This document shows, piece by piece, positions 32,219 to 41,051 of a stretch of 64,000 nucleotides of DNA (its first letter is position 1; each line of letters starts with the position of its first letter). Location of the stretch: assembly GCF_048269205.1 (NCBI RefSeq), contig NZ_JBLXJC010000001.1:1116001-1180000 (forward strand), written 5' to 3'. A program made the position numbers and the translations under genes. Below the pieces are notes generated by a model. It was not told the DNA's origin, did no database searches, and was given only the letters and a program-made list of their open reading frames with translations. Origin of the DNA: Emcibacter sp048269205 (GTDB lineage: Bacteria > Pseudomonadota > Alphaproteobacteria > Sphingomonadales > Emcibacteraceae).

Positions 32219-32785
32219 ATGCCACTTTCCAGCCCAGCTCCGCGCAAACACCTGCATACCAGAACCATCACCTACACCGGCTTCGAGCGGGAGGATGGCC
32301 TTTGGGATATTGAGGGACATATGACCGACTGCAAAACCTATGGCTTTGACAACAAATGGCGCGGGGAAATCAAGGCAGGTGAGCCGGTGCATGAAATGTG
32401 GGTGCGCCTGACCCTTGATGATCACTTTGTCATTCAGGATATCGAAGCCGTGACTGACAACAGCCCGTTTGAAATGTGCCCTGCCATTGTCTCATCCTAT
32501 AAAAAACTGGTGGGGATCAGGATCGGGGCCGGCTGGCGCAAGCAGATCAGGGAGCGGGTCGGAGGTGTGGAGGGCTGCACCCATATTACCGAACTTCTTT
32601 ACCCCCTCGGCACGGCCGCCATGCAGACCATGACACCGGGGTTGATGAAAAAGGCGGAAGAGGCGGGCGAGGACCTGAGCCGTCCAAAACGCCGTCCGCC
32701 TATTCTGAACACCTGCCATGCCTGGGCGACGACCTCACCGGCGGTGAAGGAGTTTCTGCCGGAGTTTTACGAGGGGGAGGACTAG
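32219..32785 (+). CDS. DUF2889 family protein
   Basis: A 188-residue protein of the DUF2889 family, recognised by the start HTRTITYTGFEREDGLWDIEGHMTDCKTYGF, the block EPVHEMWVRLTLDDHFVIQDIEAVTDNSPFEMCP, and GAGWRKQIRERVGGVEGCTHITELL. It is soluble, with no signal peptide. The function is unknown, though conserved Asp, His and Cys residues suggest an enzyme or a ligand-binding fold. A related gene is often seen near CoA-dependent catabolic operons, but nothing of that kind is adjacent here. It is convergent with the DUF4169 gene four bases away. Confidence 0.82.
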   Translation: MPLSSPAPRKHLHTRTITYTGFEREDGLWDIEGHMTDCKTYGFDNKWRGEIKAGEPVHEMWVRLTLDDHFVIQDIEAVTDNSPFEMCPAIVSSYKKLVGIRIGAGWRKQIRERVGGVEGCTHITELLYPLGTAAMQTMTPGLMKKAEEAGEDLSRPKRRPPILNTCHAWATTSPAVKEFLPEFYEGED

Positions 32786-32788
32786 CGG

Positions 32789-32974
32789 TTATTCCTCTTC
32801 GTCGCCAATCCGGTTCTGATCCAGTCGCTTGTTTTCAAGCTCAGAGGTCTTGTGGGAAGTATCCTTTTCCGCCTTTGTGCGGCCGAATTTGGCGCGATTT
32901 TCTTCCGCCTGTTTTTCTTTTATAGCCCGGGCGAGTTTTTTCTTTGCCTTGCTGAAGCTGATCACATTATCCAT
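32789..32974 (-). CDS. Small DUF4169 family protein
   Basis: A 61-residue, highly charged, helical protein with the DUF4169 pattern: VISFSKAKKKLARAIKEKQAEENRAKFGRTKAEKDT followed by an acidic tail. It has no membrane segment. The family is restricted to alphaproteobacteria and has no assigned function. The FGRTK(A)EK block is the diagnostic part. It is convergent with DUF2889. Confidence 0.75.
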   Translation of the reverse strand: MDNVISFSKAKKKLARAIKEKQAEENRAKFGRTKAEKDTSHKTSELENKRLDQNRIGDEEE

Positions 32975-33045
32975 CGGAGGACCCCTTTTTTAGGAGCGCA
33001 CTATATCATAATGAAGGGCAGGGTCCAGAGATGTCTTTGGACAAT

Positions 33046-33080
33046 AAAAAGGGCCCGGCCTTTAACAGGCGGACCCTTTT
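33046..33080 (-). terminator. Intrinsic terminator after tRNA-Asn
   Basis: On the minus strand, AAAAGGGTCCGCC (33068-33080) and the GGC-CGGGCCC arm (33051-33060) form a GC-rich stem with small mismatches, followed by a T-run. It lies six bases past the CCA of tRNA-Asn. Confidence 0.75.
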
Positions 33081-33085
33081 GATAT

Positions 33086-33161
33086 TGGCTCCCCGAGCAG
33101 GACTCGAACCTGCGACAAATAGATTAACAGTCTACTGCTCTACCAACTGAGCTATCGGGGA
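33086..33161 (-). tRNA. tRNA-Asn (anticodon GTT)
   Basis: A 76-base cloverleaf with CCA on the minus strand. The acceptor TCCCCGA pairs with TCGGGGA, the D-arm is GCTCAGTTGGTAGAGC, the anticodon stem loop CTGTTAA reads GTT, and the T-loop is GTTCGAGTC. Confidence 0.96.
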
Positions 33162-33567
33162 TCATCGAAAGTGTCGGTCAATTGAGCCGACGCGCACCTT
33201 ATACATATAGAAAAAAGCTCTGCCAACAGAAAAATTCAAAAAAATGCAATCAGAATCGCTGACACTAATCGTCTGGCAGAATGCCGGAAAGTCGAAGAAT
33301 TTGCCGCTTTTTTTAACTAATTGTTTATTGATCTCTAATATATTGATTAACGCAGGTTAACCATAACCTTTTGTATTTAAAGGGCATATCGAAAACCTGC
33401 TGTTTTATGGCTTGCAGACGTTGACTGTAGTGTACTGAAATGCCTGGGCTTAAATAGTCTCGCCGGAGTTTTTGAGGATTAGTATTTTCGAACATATTTC
33501 GGTCATTTTTATCACATACCAGTGAGGGTTCTCGGGTGTAAGGGAACAATTGTGAGGGTTTTTGAGA
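33162..33567. other. AT-rich intergenic region without a clear gene
   Basis: About 400 AT-rich bases between tRNA-Asn and the unknown gene at 33568. It contains GGTTAACCATAACC and two copies of GTGAGGGTT near 33524 and 33551. A 74-codon minus-strand frame has no ribosome site and no family resemblance. It probably holds the tRNA-Asn promoter and regulatory DNA for the next gene. Confidence 0.4.
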
Positions 33568-33999
33568 ATGGATTTAATGTCATTGGACGCTGAGTATGTA
33601 CAGGACGCTGAGTATGTACAGATTGAGTGGCTCGACCAGAAAATCGGTATTATGCGGGTTTATGATGCACCGGTAACCGCAACCCAGATCGCCGGAGGAA
33701 TTCCATACATCTTTTTCACAGTTGTTCAAATCACCGAAGAGGGAGATGCCTTGCTGAAAGGGGCCCTCGAGTTTCCCATGAAAGCCCTGAAACAAATCAT
33801 CCGTTTCGCCCGGGAAAACACCGACTGGGATATACTGCGCTGGGAGCGGCCGTCAGTTGGGTATGATGTTTTTCTCAAAATTCGGGAAAACGGAGTCGAC
33901 GGCTGTAAGATGATCAAGAAATTCTATGACATGGCGGCCGATCAAGATTGCCAGAAAGAATACACCGGTGCCGAACAGGTTATGCTCTCTGTAGCCTGA
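33568..33999 (+). CDS. Unknown acidic small protein with duplicated DAEYVQ
   Basis: A 143-residue soluble protein that I do not recognise. It has an alpha/beta pattern: IEWLDQKIGIMRVYD, IPYIFFTVVQITEEGDALLKGALEFPMKALKQIIRFARENTDWDILRWERP, then YDVFLKIRENGVDGCKMIKKFYDMA. No signal, membrane segment or catalytic motif is seen. The N-terminus repeats DAEYVQ because of an exact 18-base tandem duplication. GAGGG about 11 bases before the ATG is a loose ribosome site. It stands between two tRNA genes in an AT-rich stretch, consistent with acquired DNA. Confidence 0.6.
   Translation: MDLMSLDAEYVQDAEYVQIEWLDQKIGIMRVYDAPVTATQIAGGIPYIFFTVVQITEEGDALLKGALEFPMKALKQIIRFARENTDWDILRWERPSVGYDVFLKIRENGVDGCKMIKKFYDMAADQDCQKEYTGAEQVMLSVA
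33586..33621 (+). repeat. 18-base tandem duplication inside the unknown gene
   Basis: ACGCTGAGTATGTACAGG-type unit is present twice in direct tandem, encoding DAEYVQ-DAEYVQ. It preserves the reading frame and looks recent because the two copies are identical. Confidence 0.8.
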
Positions 34000-34037
34000 A
34001 GTCCTTGGCTGACCATACAAAACCGTAAAATTGGGAA

Positions 34038-34111
34038 TGGAGGTGCGGACCGGAATCGAACCGGTGTACACGGATTTGCAATCCGCTGCGTAGCCACTCC
34101 GCCACCGCACC
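34038..34111 (-). tRNA. tRNA-Cys (anticodon GCA)
   Basis: A 74-base cloverleaf with CCA on the minus strand. The acceptor GGTGCGG pairs with CCGCACC, the anticodon loop TTGCAAA reads GCA, and the T-loop is GTTCGATTC. Confidence 0.96.
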
Positions 34112-34350
34112 AAAGGTGTGTCGACTTTTATTTCCATTGATCTGCAAAAGCAAGAGCTTTTTACATACCCGCCTTTTTGCCGACGGCCCGATTTTTTCCT
34201 GTTTTTCACGGACCATCGGTGAAATAATGAAACTCGTCGACAAGATCAGTTCTCTTGTCGAGAGAATATTGTCAATCGCGCCACAAGACTATATATAGAC
34301 ATCAAATCTATCCAGAGAACATCAGGTCGGAATAATTAGGAACGTTTCAC

Positions 34351-35004
34351 ATGACCAATTCAGCCCAGGCCAGAAGCAGCATGATCGAGGGCCAGCTTCG
34401 CCCCAACAATATTAACGATGAGAGAGTGATCGAGGCCATTTCTTCCGTGAATCGGGAAAAATTTGTACCCAAGGCCTTTGCCGGTGTCGCCTACGTGGAC
34501 GAGGATATCCGTGTGGCGGATGGTCGCTATCTGATGGAGCCGATGGTTTTCGCCAGACTGCTTAGTGAAGCCCATGTGCGGCCAACAGACCTGGTTCTCG
34601 ATATTGCTTGTGGAACCGGTTATTCCTCTGCGGTTCTGGGACGCCTCGCGGAGGCCGTTGTAGCACTTGAGGAAAACGAAGAACTTGTAAGTGCCGCGAC
34701 AGCCACTCTTGCTGAGGAAGCCTGCGATAATGTGGCCGTGGTAAAGGGTGATATAACTGCCGGACTTGCAAAACAGGGCCCTTATGACCTTATTTTTATT
34801 AACGGCATGGTTGATGAGGTGCCGGAAGCCCTTCTGGAACAACTTTCGGAGGAGGGGCGCCTTGTTTGCGTTCTTAACGTGGGCGGCGTCGGAAAAGCTT
34901 CACTGATTACGTATAAGGACAAGGTACGGGGGGTGCGCACGCTGTTTGATGCCGCGATCCCACCGCTGGCGGCTTTTACTTCAAAGGCCGCATTCAGCTT
35001 TTAA
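34351..35004 (+). CDS. pcm: Protein-L-isoaspartate O-methyltransferase family protein
   Basis: A 217-residue SAM-dependent methyltransferase of the PCMT family: MIEGQLRPNNINDERVIEAISSVNREKFVP at the start, LLSEAHVRPTDLVLDIACGTGYSSAVLGRLAEAVVALEENEEL (SAM motif I), and VKGDITAGLAKQGPYDLIFINGMV. The catalytic pocket is less typical than in repair-type PCMT (no HMVA-HAYALE motif), as in the alphaproteobacterial subgroup found ahead of tolC. It may repair isoaspartate or have another role. The tolC-popZ-valS order downstream is conserved in many relatives. Confidence 0.88.
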   Translation: MTNSAQARSSMIEGQLRPNNINDERVIEAISSVNREKFVPKAFAGVAYVDEDIRVADGRYLMEPMVFARLLSEAHVRPTDLVLDIACGTGYSSAVLGRLAEAVVALEENEELVSAATATLAEEACDNVAVVKGDITAGLAKQGPYDLIFINGMVDEVPEALLEQLSEEGRLVCVLNVGGVGKASLITYKDKVRGVRTLFDAAIPPLAAFTSKAAFSF

Positions 35005-35008
35005 CGTT

Positions 35009-35038
35009 TTGTGTCCAGGTTTTTTTTAGGGGACACAA
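35009..35038. repeat. Inverted repeat between pcm and tolC
   Basis: TTGTGTCC (35009-35016) and GGACACAA (35031-35038) are perfect 8-base inverted copies around a T-rich 14-base loop. It could be an operator for tolC or a weak terminator of pcm; no T-run follows the second arm. Confidence 0.45.
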
Positions 35039-35126
35039 TAATTTGTCAAGATTTGTCGGGTAGTGAGGGGCAAACATTACTTGATGGGGACAGGGGAAAA
35101 ATCCCCACACACCAGGGAAAGAAAAA

Positions 35127-36488
35127 ATGAAACGAACGTTATGCGGAGTTGCTTTATCTGCCCTGACATGCCTGAGTATGTCTGTTTCAGTCAATGCGGA
35201 AACTCTTGAGGAAGTGCTGGCCCAGGCCTATATGGGCAATCCGGTGCTTGAGGCCCAGAGAGCATCGCTACGGGCGACTGACGAAAATATAAACCAGGCC
35301 AGATCCGGCTGGTTGCCGAGCATTACGGCGAATGGCAGTGTCAGTTACCAGGATACCCAGACCGACAGTCTTTTTGGCCGCAGTGGGTCCATCTATCCGA
35401 AGGCTGCCAACGTTACCCTGCAACAGAATATCTTTACTGGTTTCCAGACCGTCAATAATACGAAGCGGGCGCGCAACGAGGTCGAAGCTGCCCGCCAGAC
35501 TCTGCTTGATACAGAGCAGTCGGTATTGCTGGAAGCGGTAGCCGCCTATGTCGACGTAAAGCGGGATGAAGCAGTACTGGCGCTGACAAAGAATAATGTC
35601 ATGGTGCTGCAGCGTCAGCTCGAGGCCAGTGAAGACCGGTTCCGGGTCGGGGAGATCACCCGCACCGATGTGGCCCAGTCCAAGGCTCGCCTGTCCGGCG
35701 CGACAACTGAACGTATTCAGGCGGAAGCCAATCTGGCCGCTAGCCGTGCTGCATTTATGCGGATTGTCGGCGATGCGCCTGCGACACTTGAAGACATCGA
35801 GAATTTGCCGCCTCTTCCGGCATCAGAAGAAGCCGCACTGGAGATGGCCCTCCGCTATTCGCCAACCCTCAACTCCGCCAAATATGTGGAAGAGGCCGCG
35901 CGATATAATGTGAAAAGCCAGTATGGCGGATTGAGCCCTACAGTCTCTGTCGAAGCCAGCTACAGCAAATCATGGGACGCCAGCACGGTTTCTTCCGAAG
36001 TAACCTCCAAGGAAGTGGTTGCCCGCGTGAGGGTGCCGCTTTATCAGAGTGGTGCGCAGTCGTCCCGGATACGCCAGGCCAAGCAACAGGAAAGCCAGCG
36101 TCGTCTCGAAGTCATAGCAGCGGAGCGCCAGGTTCGGGAAAATGTGCAGAACGCCTGGGAAGGTTATCGCGAGGCGACGGCCCGGATCGAATCAACCCGG
36201 TCCCAGGTGGAAGCCAATGAAATCGCCCTCGACGGTGTTCGTCAGGAAGCGGAGGTCGGGTCCAGGACTACGCTTGACGTTCTGGATGCAGAACAGGAAC
36301 TTCTGACGTCCAGGGTGGAACATGTTCGTTCCCGTCGCGACCAGATTATTACCGCTTTCAGATTATTGCAGGCCATGGGTAAATTGACGGCGCGTGATCT
36401 TCAACTGGAAGCCAGCTATTATGACTCCCGTAAAAATACTGATCGGGTGGATGACAAGTTTTACGGTTTTGGTGCTGACAGCGACTAG
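35127..36488 (+). CDS. tolC: TolC family outer-membrane channel
   Basis: A 453-residue TolC-type protein. The signal peptide is at residues 1-24 (ending SVNA-E). Two repeated halves carry the OEP (PF02321) motifs: LEEVLAQAYMGNPVLEAQRASLRATDENINQARSGWLPSI, the NVTLQQNIFTGFQT beta-strand, and, in the second half, AEVGSRTTLDVLDAEQELLTSRV. It forms a trimeric channel through the outer membrane and could serve the RND pump encoded at 6-10 kb and type I secretion. A terminator follows. Confidence 0.94.
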   Translation: MKRTLCGVALSALTCLSMSVSVNAETLEEVLAQAYMGNPVLEAQRASLRATDENINQARSGWLPSITANGSVSYQDTQTDSLFGRSGSIYPKAANVTLQQNIFTGFQTVNNTKRARNEVEAARQTLLDTEQSVLLEAVAAYVDVKRDEAVLALTKNNVMVLQRQLEASEDRFRVGEITRTDVAQSKARLSGATTERIQAEANLAASRAAFMRIVGDAPATLEDIENLPPLPASEEAALEMALRYSPTLNSAKYVEEAARYNVKSQYGGLSPTVSVEASYSKSWDASTVSSEVTSKEVVARVRVPLYQSGAQSSRIRQAKQQESQRRLEVIAAERQVRENVQNAWEGYREATARIESTRSQVEANEIALDGVRQEAEVGSRTTLDVLDAEQELLTSRVEHVRSRRDQIITAFRLLQAMGKLTARDLQLEASYYDSRKNTDRVDDKFYGFGADSD

Positions 36489-36518
36489 GTTGTCAGCCTG
36501 ACCGGAAATCACCGGATG

Positions 36519-36555
36519 ACTGCCGGCAGGTTCATCACGCCTGTCGGCAGTTTTT
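36519..36555 (+). terminator. Intrinsic terminator after tolC
   Basis: ACTGCCGGCAGG (36519-36530) pairs with CCTGTCGGCAGT (36540-36551), one G-T pair and a 9-base loop, followed by TTTTT. It closes the tolC transcript. Confidence 0.9.
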
Positions 36556-36692
36556 GTATAAAGAAGGGTGAAAAAACCTTGATAATTGGCCATAATTCAA
36601 TAAAGGTGTACAGTTACAAGGGAAATAAACATCCTGATGCGGGAAAACGGGGAGCATCGGACAGCTCCGAAATCGAGTGAGACTATAATAAA

Positions 36693-37313
36693 ATGAGCGA
36701 AACGGACGGCCAAGAAGAACCAAGTATGGAGGAGATCCTCGCTTCGATTCGCCGGATTATTTCGGAGGACGAGGAGGAGGAAAAACCGGCAGAAGAGGCT
36801 GCTGCTCCCGAACCGGAGCAGGAATCTGAACCGGAGCCTGAACCCGAGCCGGAACCGGAATCAGAACCAGAAGCGGAATTCGAGCCTGAAGCTGAGCCCG
36901 AGGTAGAGGAAGAGGAAGAGGTTCTGGAACTTACCGAACTTGTGGAAGAGGAAGGTGAGGATATTGAACTTGAGATTGAGGATGAGCCGGAACCTGAACC
37001 TGAACCAGAACCAGAACCCGAACCCGAGCCTGAACCGGTTTCCGGGGGACTGGATATTGATGATGTGGACCCGGCCGCCGGTGACGAAGTCCTGATGTCC
37101 GAAGAGCCCTCCATGGCTTCCATGGAACAGTTCAGTCAGTTGTCCGCACTTCTAACCACTGGATATCAGGGATCAGGCAATACCCTTGAGGACCTTGTCA
37201 GGGAACTGCTGAAACCTATGCTGAGAAGCTGGCTTGACGATAATCTCCCGCCGATTGTCGAACGTATGGTGGCCAAGGAAATCGCGCGACTGGCCAGAAC
37301 CAAAAAACCTTGA
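36693..37313 (+). CDS. popZ: PopZ-like polar organising protein (DUF2497)
   Basis: A 206-residue protein with the two PopZ ends: EPSMEEILASIRRIISED near residue 9-26, and the C-terminal helical module TLEDLVRELLKPMLRSWLDDNLPPIVERMVAKEIARLA at about 160-200. Between them is a long acidic linker of EPEP repeats (about residues 38-135), which matches the disordered acidic region of Caulobacter PopZ. It self-assembles at the cell pole and tethers the chromosome and signalling proteins. Gene order tolC-popZ-valS is usual in alphaproteobacteria. Family certain; polar function here inferred. Confidence 0.93.
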   Translation: MSETDGQEEPSMEEILASIRRIISEDEEEEKPAEEAAAPEPEQESEPEPEPEPEPESEPEAEFEPEAEPEVEEEEEVLELTELVEEEGEDIELEIEDEPEPEPEPEPEPEPEPEPVSGGLDIDDVDPAAGDEVLMSEEPSMASMEQFSQLSALLTTGYQGSGNTLEDLVRELLKPMLRSWLDDNLPPIVERMVAKEIARLARTKKP

Positions 37314-37383
37314 GGCAATGATCCCATGATTGGGGTGGATTTTTAGAATAAGGCCGACTATTTTAGCCGCGGTCAGAAAAGGC

Positions 37384-37415
37384 AGAAGGGCCCGGGAGGC
37401 TCTTCTCTTTTTTTT
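37384..37415 (+). terminator. Intrinsic terminator between popZ and valS
   Basis: AGAAGGGCC (37384-37392) pairs with GGCTCTTCT (37398-37406), one G-T pair, 5-base loop, followed by C and eight T residues. It shows that valS has its own promoter or relies on readthrough. Confidence 0.85.
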
Positions 37416-37461
37416 CGCCGCACCAAGATACAAAAAACTGCAGAGATTACGGAAGACCGAT

Positions 37462-40143
37462 ATGCTGGAAAAAACCTTCGATTTTTCAACAGCGGAACAG
37501 AGAATTTACGACGCCTGGGAAGAGAGCGGCGCCTTCAAGGGCGGGCGGCCAGAGCGGAAAAATGCCAAGCCCTATACCATTGTGCTGCCGCCGCCGAACG
37601 TGACCGGCAGTCTGCATATCGGTCATGCCCTGAACCATACGCTTCAGGACATTCTGATCCGGTTTGAACGTATGCGCGGCAAGGATGCCCTGTGGCAGCC
37701 GGGTATGGACCATGCCGGTATCGCCACACAGATGGTTGTCGAGCGCCAGCTGGATGCGGAAGGCATCTCCCGTCATGATCTCGGGCGTGAGAAATTTGTC
37801 GAGCGTGTCTGGAAATGGAAGGAAGAGTCAGGCGGCATTATCTTTAACCAGATGCGTCGTCTCGGTCAGTCCTGCGACTGGAGCCGCCAGCGTTTCACCA
37901 TGGATGAAGGCTTCCATGACGCGGTCCTCAAGGTTTTTGTCGAACTTTATAAAGCGGGCCTGATTTACAAGGACAAGCGCCTTGTGAACTGGGATCCGAA
38001 ACTTCGCACGGCCATTTCCGATCTGGAAGTGGAGCAGAAGGAAGTCAACGGTCACTACTGGCACTTCAAATATCCCGTCGACGGGGAAGAGGGGCGCTAC
38101 CTGACGGTTGCCACCACCCGTCCGGAAACCATGCTGGGTGACGTGGCGGTTGCCGTTCATCCGGAAGACGAACGCTATCAGGATCTGATCGGCAAGACAC
38201 TGACCCTGCCGCTGGTCGGCCGCAAGCTGATTGTTGTCGCCGACGAGCATGCGGATCCGGAAAAGGGTTCCGGCGCGGTGAAGATCACCCCGGCCCATGA
38301 CTTTGACGATAATGCGGTCGGCAAGCGCCATGATCTGGAAGAAATCAACATCTTTGACGATGTCGCCCGGATCAACGACAATGCGCCGGAAAAATACCGC
38401 GGCCTGGACCGTTTCGAAGCCCGCAAGATGATTGTTGCAGACATGGATGCGCTTGGCCTGCTGGATAAGGTTGAGGATACCGTCCATATGGTGCCTTACG
38501 GTGATCGCAGCGGTGTTGTCATCGAACCCTGGCTTACCGACCAGTGGTATGTGAATGCGGCTGAAATGGCCAAGGAGCCCATTGCTGCGGTTGAGGACGG
38601 CCGCACCAAATTTGTGCCCAAAAACTGGGAAAAAACCTATTTCGAGTGGATGCGCAATATCGAGCCCTGGTGTATTTCCCGTCAGCTTTGGTGGGGACAT
38701 CAGATCCCGGCATGGTACGGTCCCGACGATGAAATCTTTGTCGCCCATGACGAGGAAGAGGCCCAGGCCGCCGCTGAGGCGCATTACGGTAAGAAGGTTG
38801 AGCTGAAACGGGATTCGGATGTTCTGGATACCTGGTTTTCCTCTGCACTCTGGCCGTTCGGCACGCTTGGCTGGCCGGACGAGGAAGATCCGTTCCTGAA
38901 ACGTCATTATACGACCGACGTTCTGATCACGGCTTTTGATATTATTTTCTTCTGGGTGGCCCGGATGATGATGGACGGCCTGCATTTCATGAAGGACGAG
39001 AACGGCAAACCGAAAGTCCCGTTCAATACGGTTTATGTACATGCCCTGGTTCGGGACGAGCATGGTGCGAAAATGTCCAAATCCAAGGGCAACATCATCG
39101 ATCCGCTTGAAATTGTGGACCAGTATGGCGCCGATGCCCTGCGCTTTACCCTGGCGGCCATGGAAGCCCAGGGCCGGGATATCAAGCTGTCCGACAAACG
39201 CGTCGAGGGCTATCGTAATTTCGGCACCAAGCTGTGGAATGCGGCCCGTTTCTGTGAAATGAATGAGTGTTTCGGCAAAGGTGATTTTGATCCGGCCTCT
39301 GCAAAACAGACCGTCAATAAATGGATTGTCGGTGAAGCTGTCAAGGCGGCGGACCAGGTCACAAAATCTCTGGAAGCCTTCCGCTATAACGATGCGACAG
39401 CGGCGATCTATCATTTCACCTGGGGTACCTTCTGCGACTGGTACATCGAACTGGTTAAGCCGATCTTCCAGGGTGACGATCAGGAGGCAGCCGACGAATG
39501 CCGTCGCTGTGCTGCCTGGATCATCGATCAGATCCTGAAGCTGCTGCATCCCTTCAAGCCCTTCATCACTGAAGAGCTGTGGCAGGCCCTGAGCGACAAG
39601 CGGGAAACATCGCTGATCCTGGCTGAGTGGCCGGAACTGGATGCGGGCCTGATTGACGAGGCCGCAAGTCAGGAAATGAATTGGGCGATCCGGTTGATCT
39701 CCGATATTCGGACGGCGCGGGCGGAGATGAATGTCCCGGCCGGTGCGAAGATCGACATGCTGATCAGCGGCGCCAATGAAGCTTCCCTGAAGGCGCTTGC
39801 GGCGCATGGGGATGTCATCGCCCGTCTTGCCCGTCTGGCGAATATTTCCGAACATGACGGTGCTGCTCCCAAGGGCGCCGTACAGGTTGTGGTCGGGGAA
39901 GCCACCATCTTCCTGCCGCTGGCCGCTGTCATCGACATTGCTGCGGAGAAGGCGCGCCTGCAAAAGAACCTGGACAAGCTCACCAAGGAACTTGGCGGTA
40001 TTCGCGGACGTCTCAACAATCAGGGTTTCCTGGCCAAGGCGCCGGAGCATGTGGTTGCCGAGGCCAAGCAGCAGCTTGCCGATGGTGAAGTCCAGGCGGA
40101 GAAAATGCAGGCGGCACTGGATCGTCTCGCTTCCATGGACTAA
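37462..40143 (+). CDS. valS: Valyl-tRNA synthetase
   Basis: An 893-residue class I aminoacyl-tRNA synthetase. The HIGH-type signature is PPNVTGSLHIGHALN near residue 43, and the KMSKS motif is AKMSKSKGN. The editing domain with the TTRPETMLGDVAVAVHP motif, the anticodon domain and a C-terminal coiled coil (about 830-893, AEKARLQKNLDKLTKEL) are all present. It charges tRNA-Val. I place the start at 37462 (MLEKTFDF). An in-frame extension upstream runs through the popZ terminator and is not plausible. Confidence 0.97.
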   Translation: MLEKTFDFSTAEQRIYDAWEESGAFKGGRPERKNAKPYTIVLPPPNVTGSLHIGHALNHTLQDILIRFERMRGKDALWQPGMDHAGIATQMVVERQLDAEGISRHDLGREKFVERVWKWKEESGGIIFNQMRRLGQSCDWSRQRFTMDEGFHDAVLKVFVELYKAGLIYKDKRLVNWDPKLRTAISDLEVEQKEVNGHYWHFKYPVDGEEGRYLTVATTRPETMLGDVAVAVHPEDERYQDLIGKTLTLPLVGRKLIVVADEHADPEKGSGAVKITPAHDFDDNAVGKRHDLEEINIFDDVARINDNAPEKYRGLDRFEARKMIVADMDALGLLDKVEDTVHMVPYGDRSGVVIEPWLTDQWYVNAAEMAKEPIAAVEDGRTKFVPKNWEKTYFEWMRNIEPWCISRQLWWGHQIPAWYGPDDEIFVAHDEEEAQAAAEAHYGKKVELKRDSDVLDTWFSSALWPFGTLGWPDEEDPFLKRHYTTDVLITAFDIIFFWVARMMMDGLHFMKDENGKPKVPFNTVYVHALVRDEHGAKMSKSKGNIIDPLEIVDQYGADALRFTLAAMEAQGRDIKLSDKRVEGYRNFGTKLWNAARFCEMNECFGKGDFDPASAKQTVNKWIVGEAVKAADQVTKSLEAFRYNDATAAIYHFTWGTFCDWYIELVKPIFQGDDQEAADECRRCAAWIIDQILKLLHPFKPFITEELWQALSDKRETSLILAEWPELDAGLIDEAASQEMNWAIRLISDIRTARAEMNVPAGAKIDMLISGANEASLKALAAHGDVIARLARLANISEHDGAAPKGAVQVVVGEATIFLPLAAVIDIAAEKARLQKNLDKLTKELGGIRGRLNNQGFLAKAPEHVVAEAKQQLADGEVQAEKMQAALDRLASMD

Positions 40144-40170
40144 TATTGTCGTCTCTTGGACGAGGTGACA

Positions 40171-41049
40171 ATGCGGCTACTCCTGATCTTTTTTCTATGT
40201 TTATTGTGCGGCAGTCTTCCGGCTGCCGCCGACAGTCCTGTGATCATCAAGGGCAAATACAAACTCTATTACGCCGGGTTTGTGTTAATGGATATAGATA
40301 CCCAGCTTCGCATTGGAGACGGCTCCTACGGGGTGAAAAGCTATTACCATACCAAAGGTATCGCCAAACTGTTCAGCAGTGCCGAGAACACGTCCCTGAC
40401 CATCGGACGCATCGACGGCGAGGGGCGACTCACGCCCCGGCTCTATGAAAGCCGGGGACACTGGGATGAGGAGATTTATCTCAACCGCATGACCTATGAC
40501 GGGGAAAGCGGCCTTGTCGCCCACCACCACCAGGAAATGAGCGGTGACGATGACTTTGAATATTTCCCTGTGCCGGATGAGCAGAAGACAAGCCCCGATC
40601 CTCTGAGCTATCTGGCCGGGCTTATGGTCAACAGCGAGAGCATGCTGAAGCCGGAAGAAGCAGATGAAGATTGGCGGCAGCAAGCCGTTTTCGGCGGTAT
40701 TTTTCTGATGAATTACCTGCATCATTGTCCCGGGACCGAAGAAAGAAAGAAATCTTCCCGGTCAGTCTTTGCTGGTGAGGCGGTTTATTGTGAATTCCGC
40801 ACCAGGCTTCTGGCCGGAGACTCGTTGCCGGTGGATGAGAAAAAACGCAAAACATTTCTCGAAAAAAGGGAAAAGCGCCGGGCGGAAAAAAAGAAAAACC
40901 CTGATCCCCTGAAGCTGTGGTTCGGCCGGATTGAGGGGATTCCGCTGATGGTCCCGGTCTATTCCGAATTCAGGATGTCCATCGGCAAGGCCCGGCTCTA
41001 TCTGCACGAGATCAGTGTGGGAGAGCAGGGGCCGGTTGCATCTGAATAA
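40171..41049 (+). CDS. DUF3108 family exported protein
   Basis: A 292-residue protein with a signal peptide (LLLIFFLCLLCGSLPAAA, cleaved near residue 20) and a DUF3108 beta-rich domain: GKYKLYYAGFVLMDIDTQLRIGDGSYGVKSYYHTKGIAKLF, then RLTPRLYESRGHWDEEIYLNR and late IEGIPLMVPVYSEFRMSIGKARLYL. The family is periplasmic and probably binds lipids or glycans, with unknown role. GAGG lies about six bases before the ATG, which favours this start over one 15 bases earlier. It starts 27 bases after valS and may be co-transcribed. Confidence 0.82.
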   Translation: MRLLLIFFLCLLCGSLPAAADSPVIIKGKYKLYYAGFVLMDIDTQLRIGDGSYGVKSYYHTKGIAKLFSSAENTSLTIGRIDGEGRLTPRLYESRGHWDEEIYLNRMTYDGESGLVAHHHQEMSGDDDFEYFPVPDEQKTSPDPLSYLAGLMVNSESMLKPEEADEDWRQQAVFGGIFLMNYLHHCPGTEERKKSSRSVFAGEAVYCEFRTRLLAGDSLPVDEKKRKTFLEKREKRRAEKKKNPDPLKLWFGRIEGIPLMVPVYSEFRMSIGKARLYLHEISVGEQGPVASE

Positions 41050-41051
41050 AG

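Noticed and set aside
33325..33549. 74-codon minus-strand frame in AT-rich DNA
   Set aside because: No ribosome site and no recognisable domain; likely chance.
36683..37123. Ser/Gly-repeat frame antisense to popZ
   Set aside because: It is the complement of the EPEP acidic linker codons, not a real repeat protein.
37330..37461. 44-residue N-terminal extension of valS
   Set aside because: It would be translated through an intrinsic terminator, lacks a ribosome site, and is not part of the ValS family.
37828..40050. 740-codon frame antisense to valS
   Set aside because: It is a codon-composition shadow of a clear aminoacyl-tRNA synthetase; sequence is low in any known motif.
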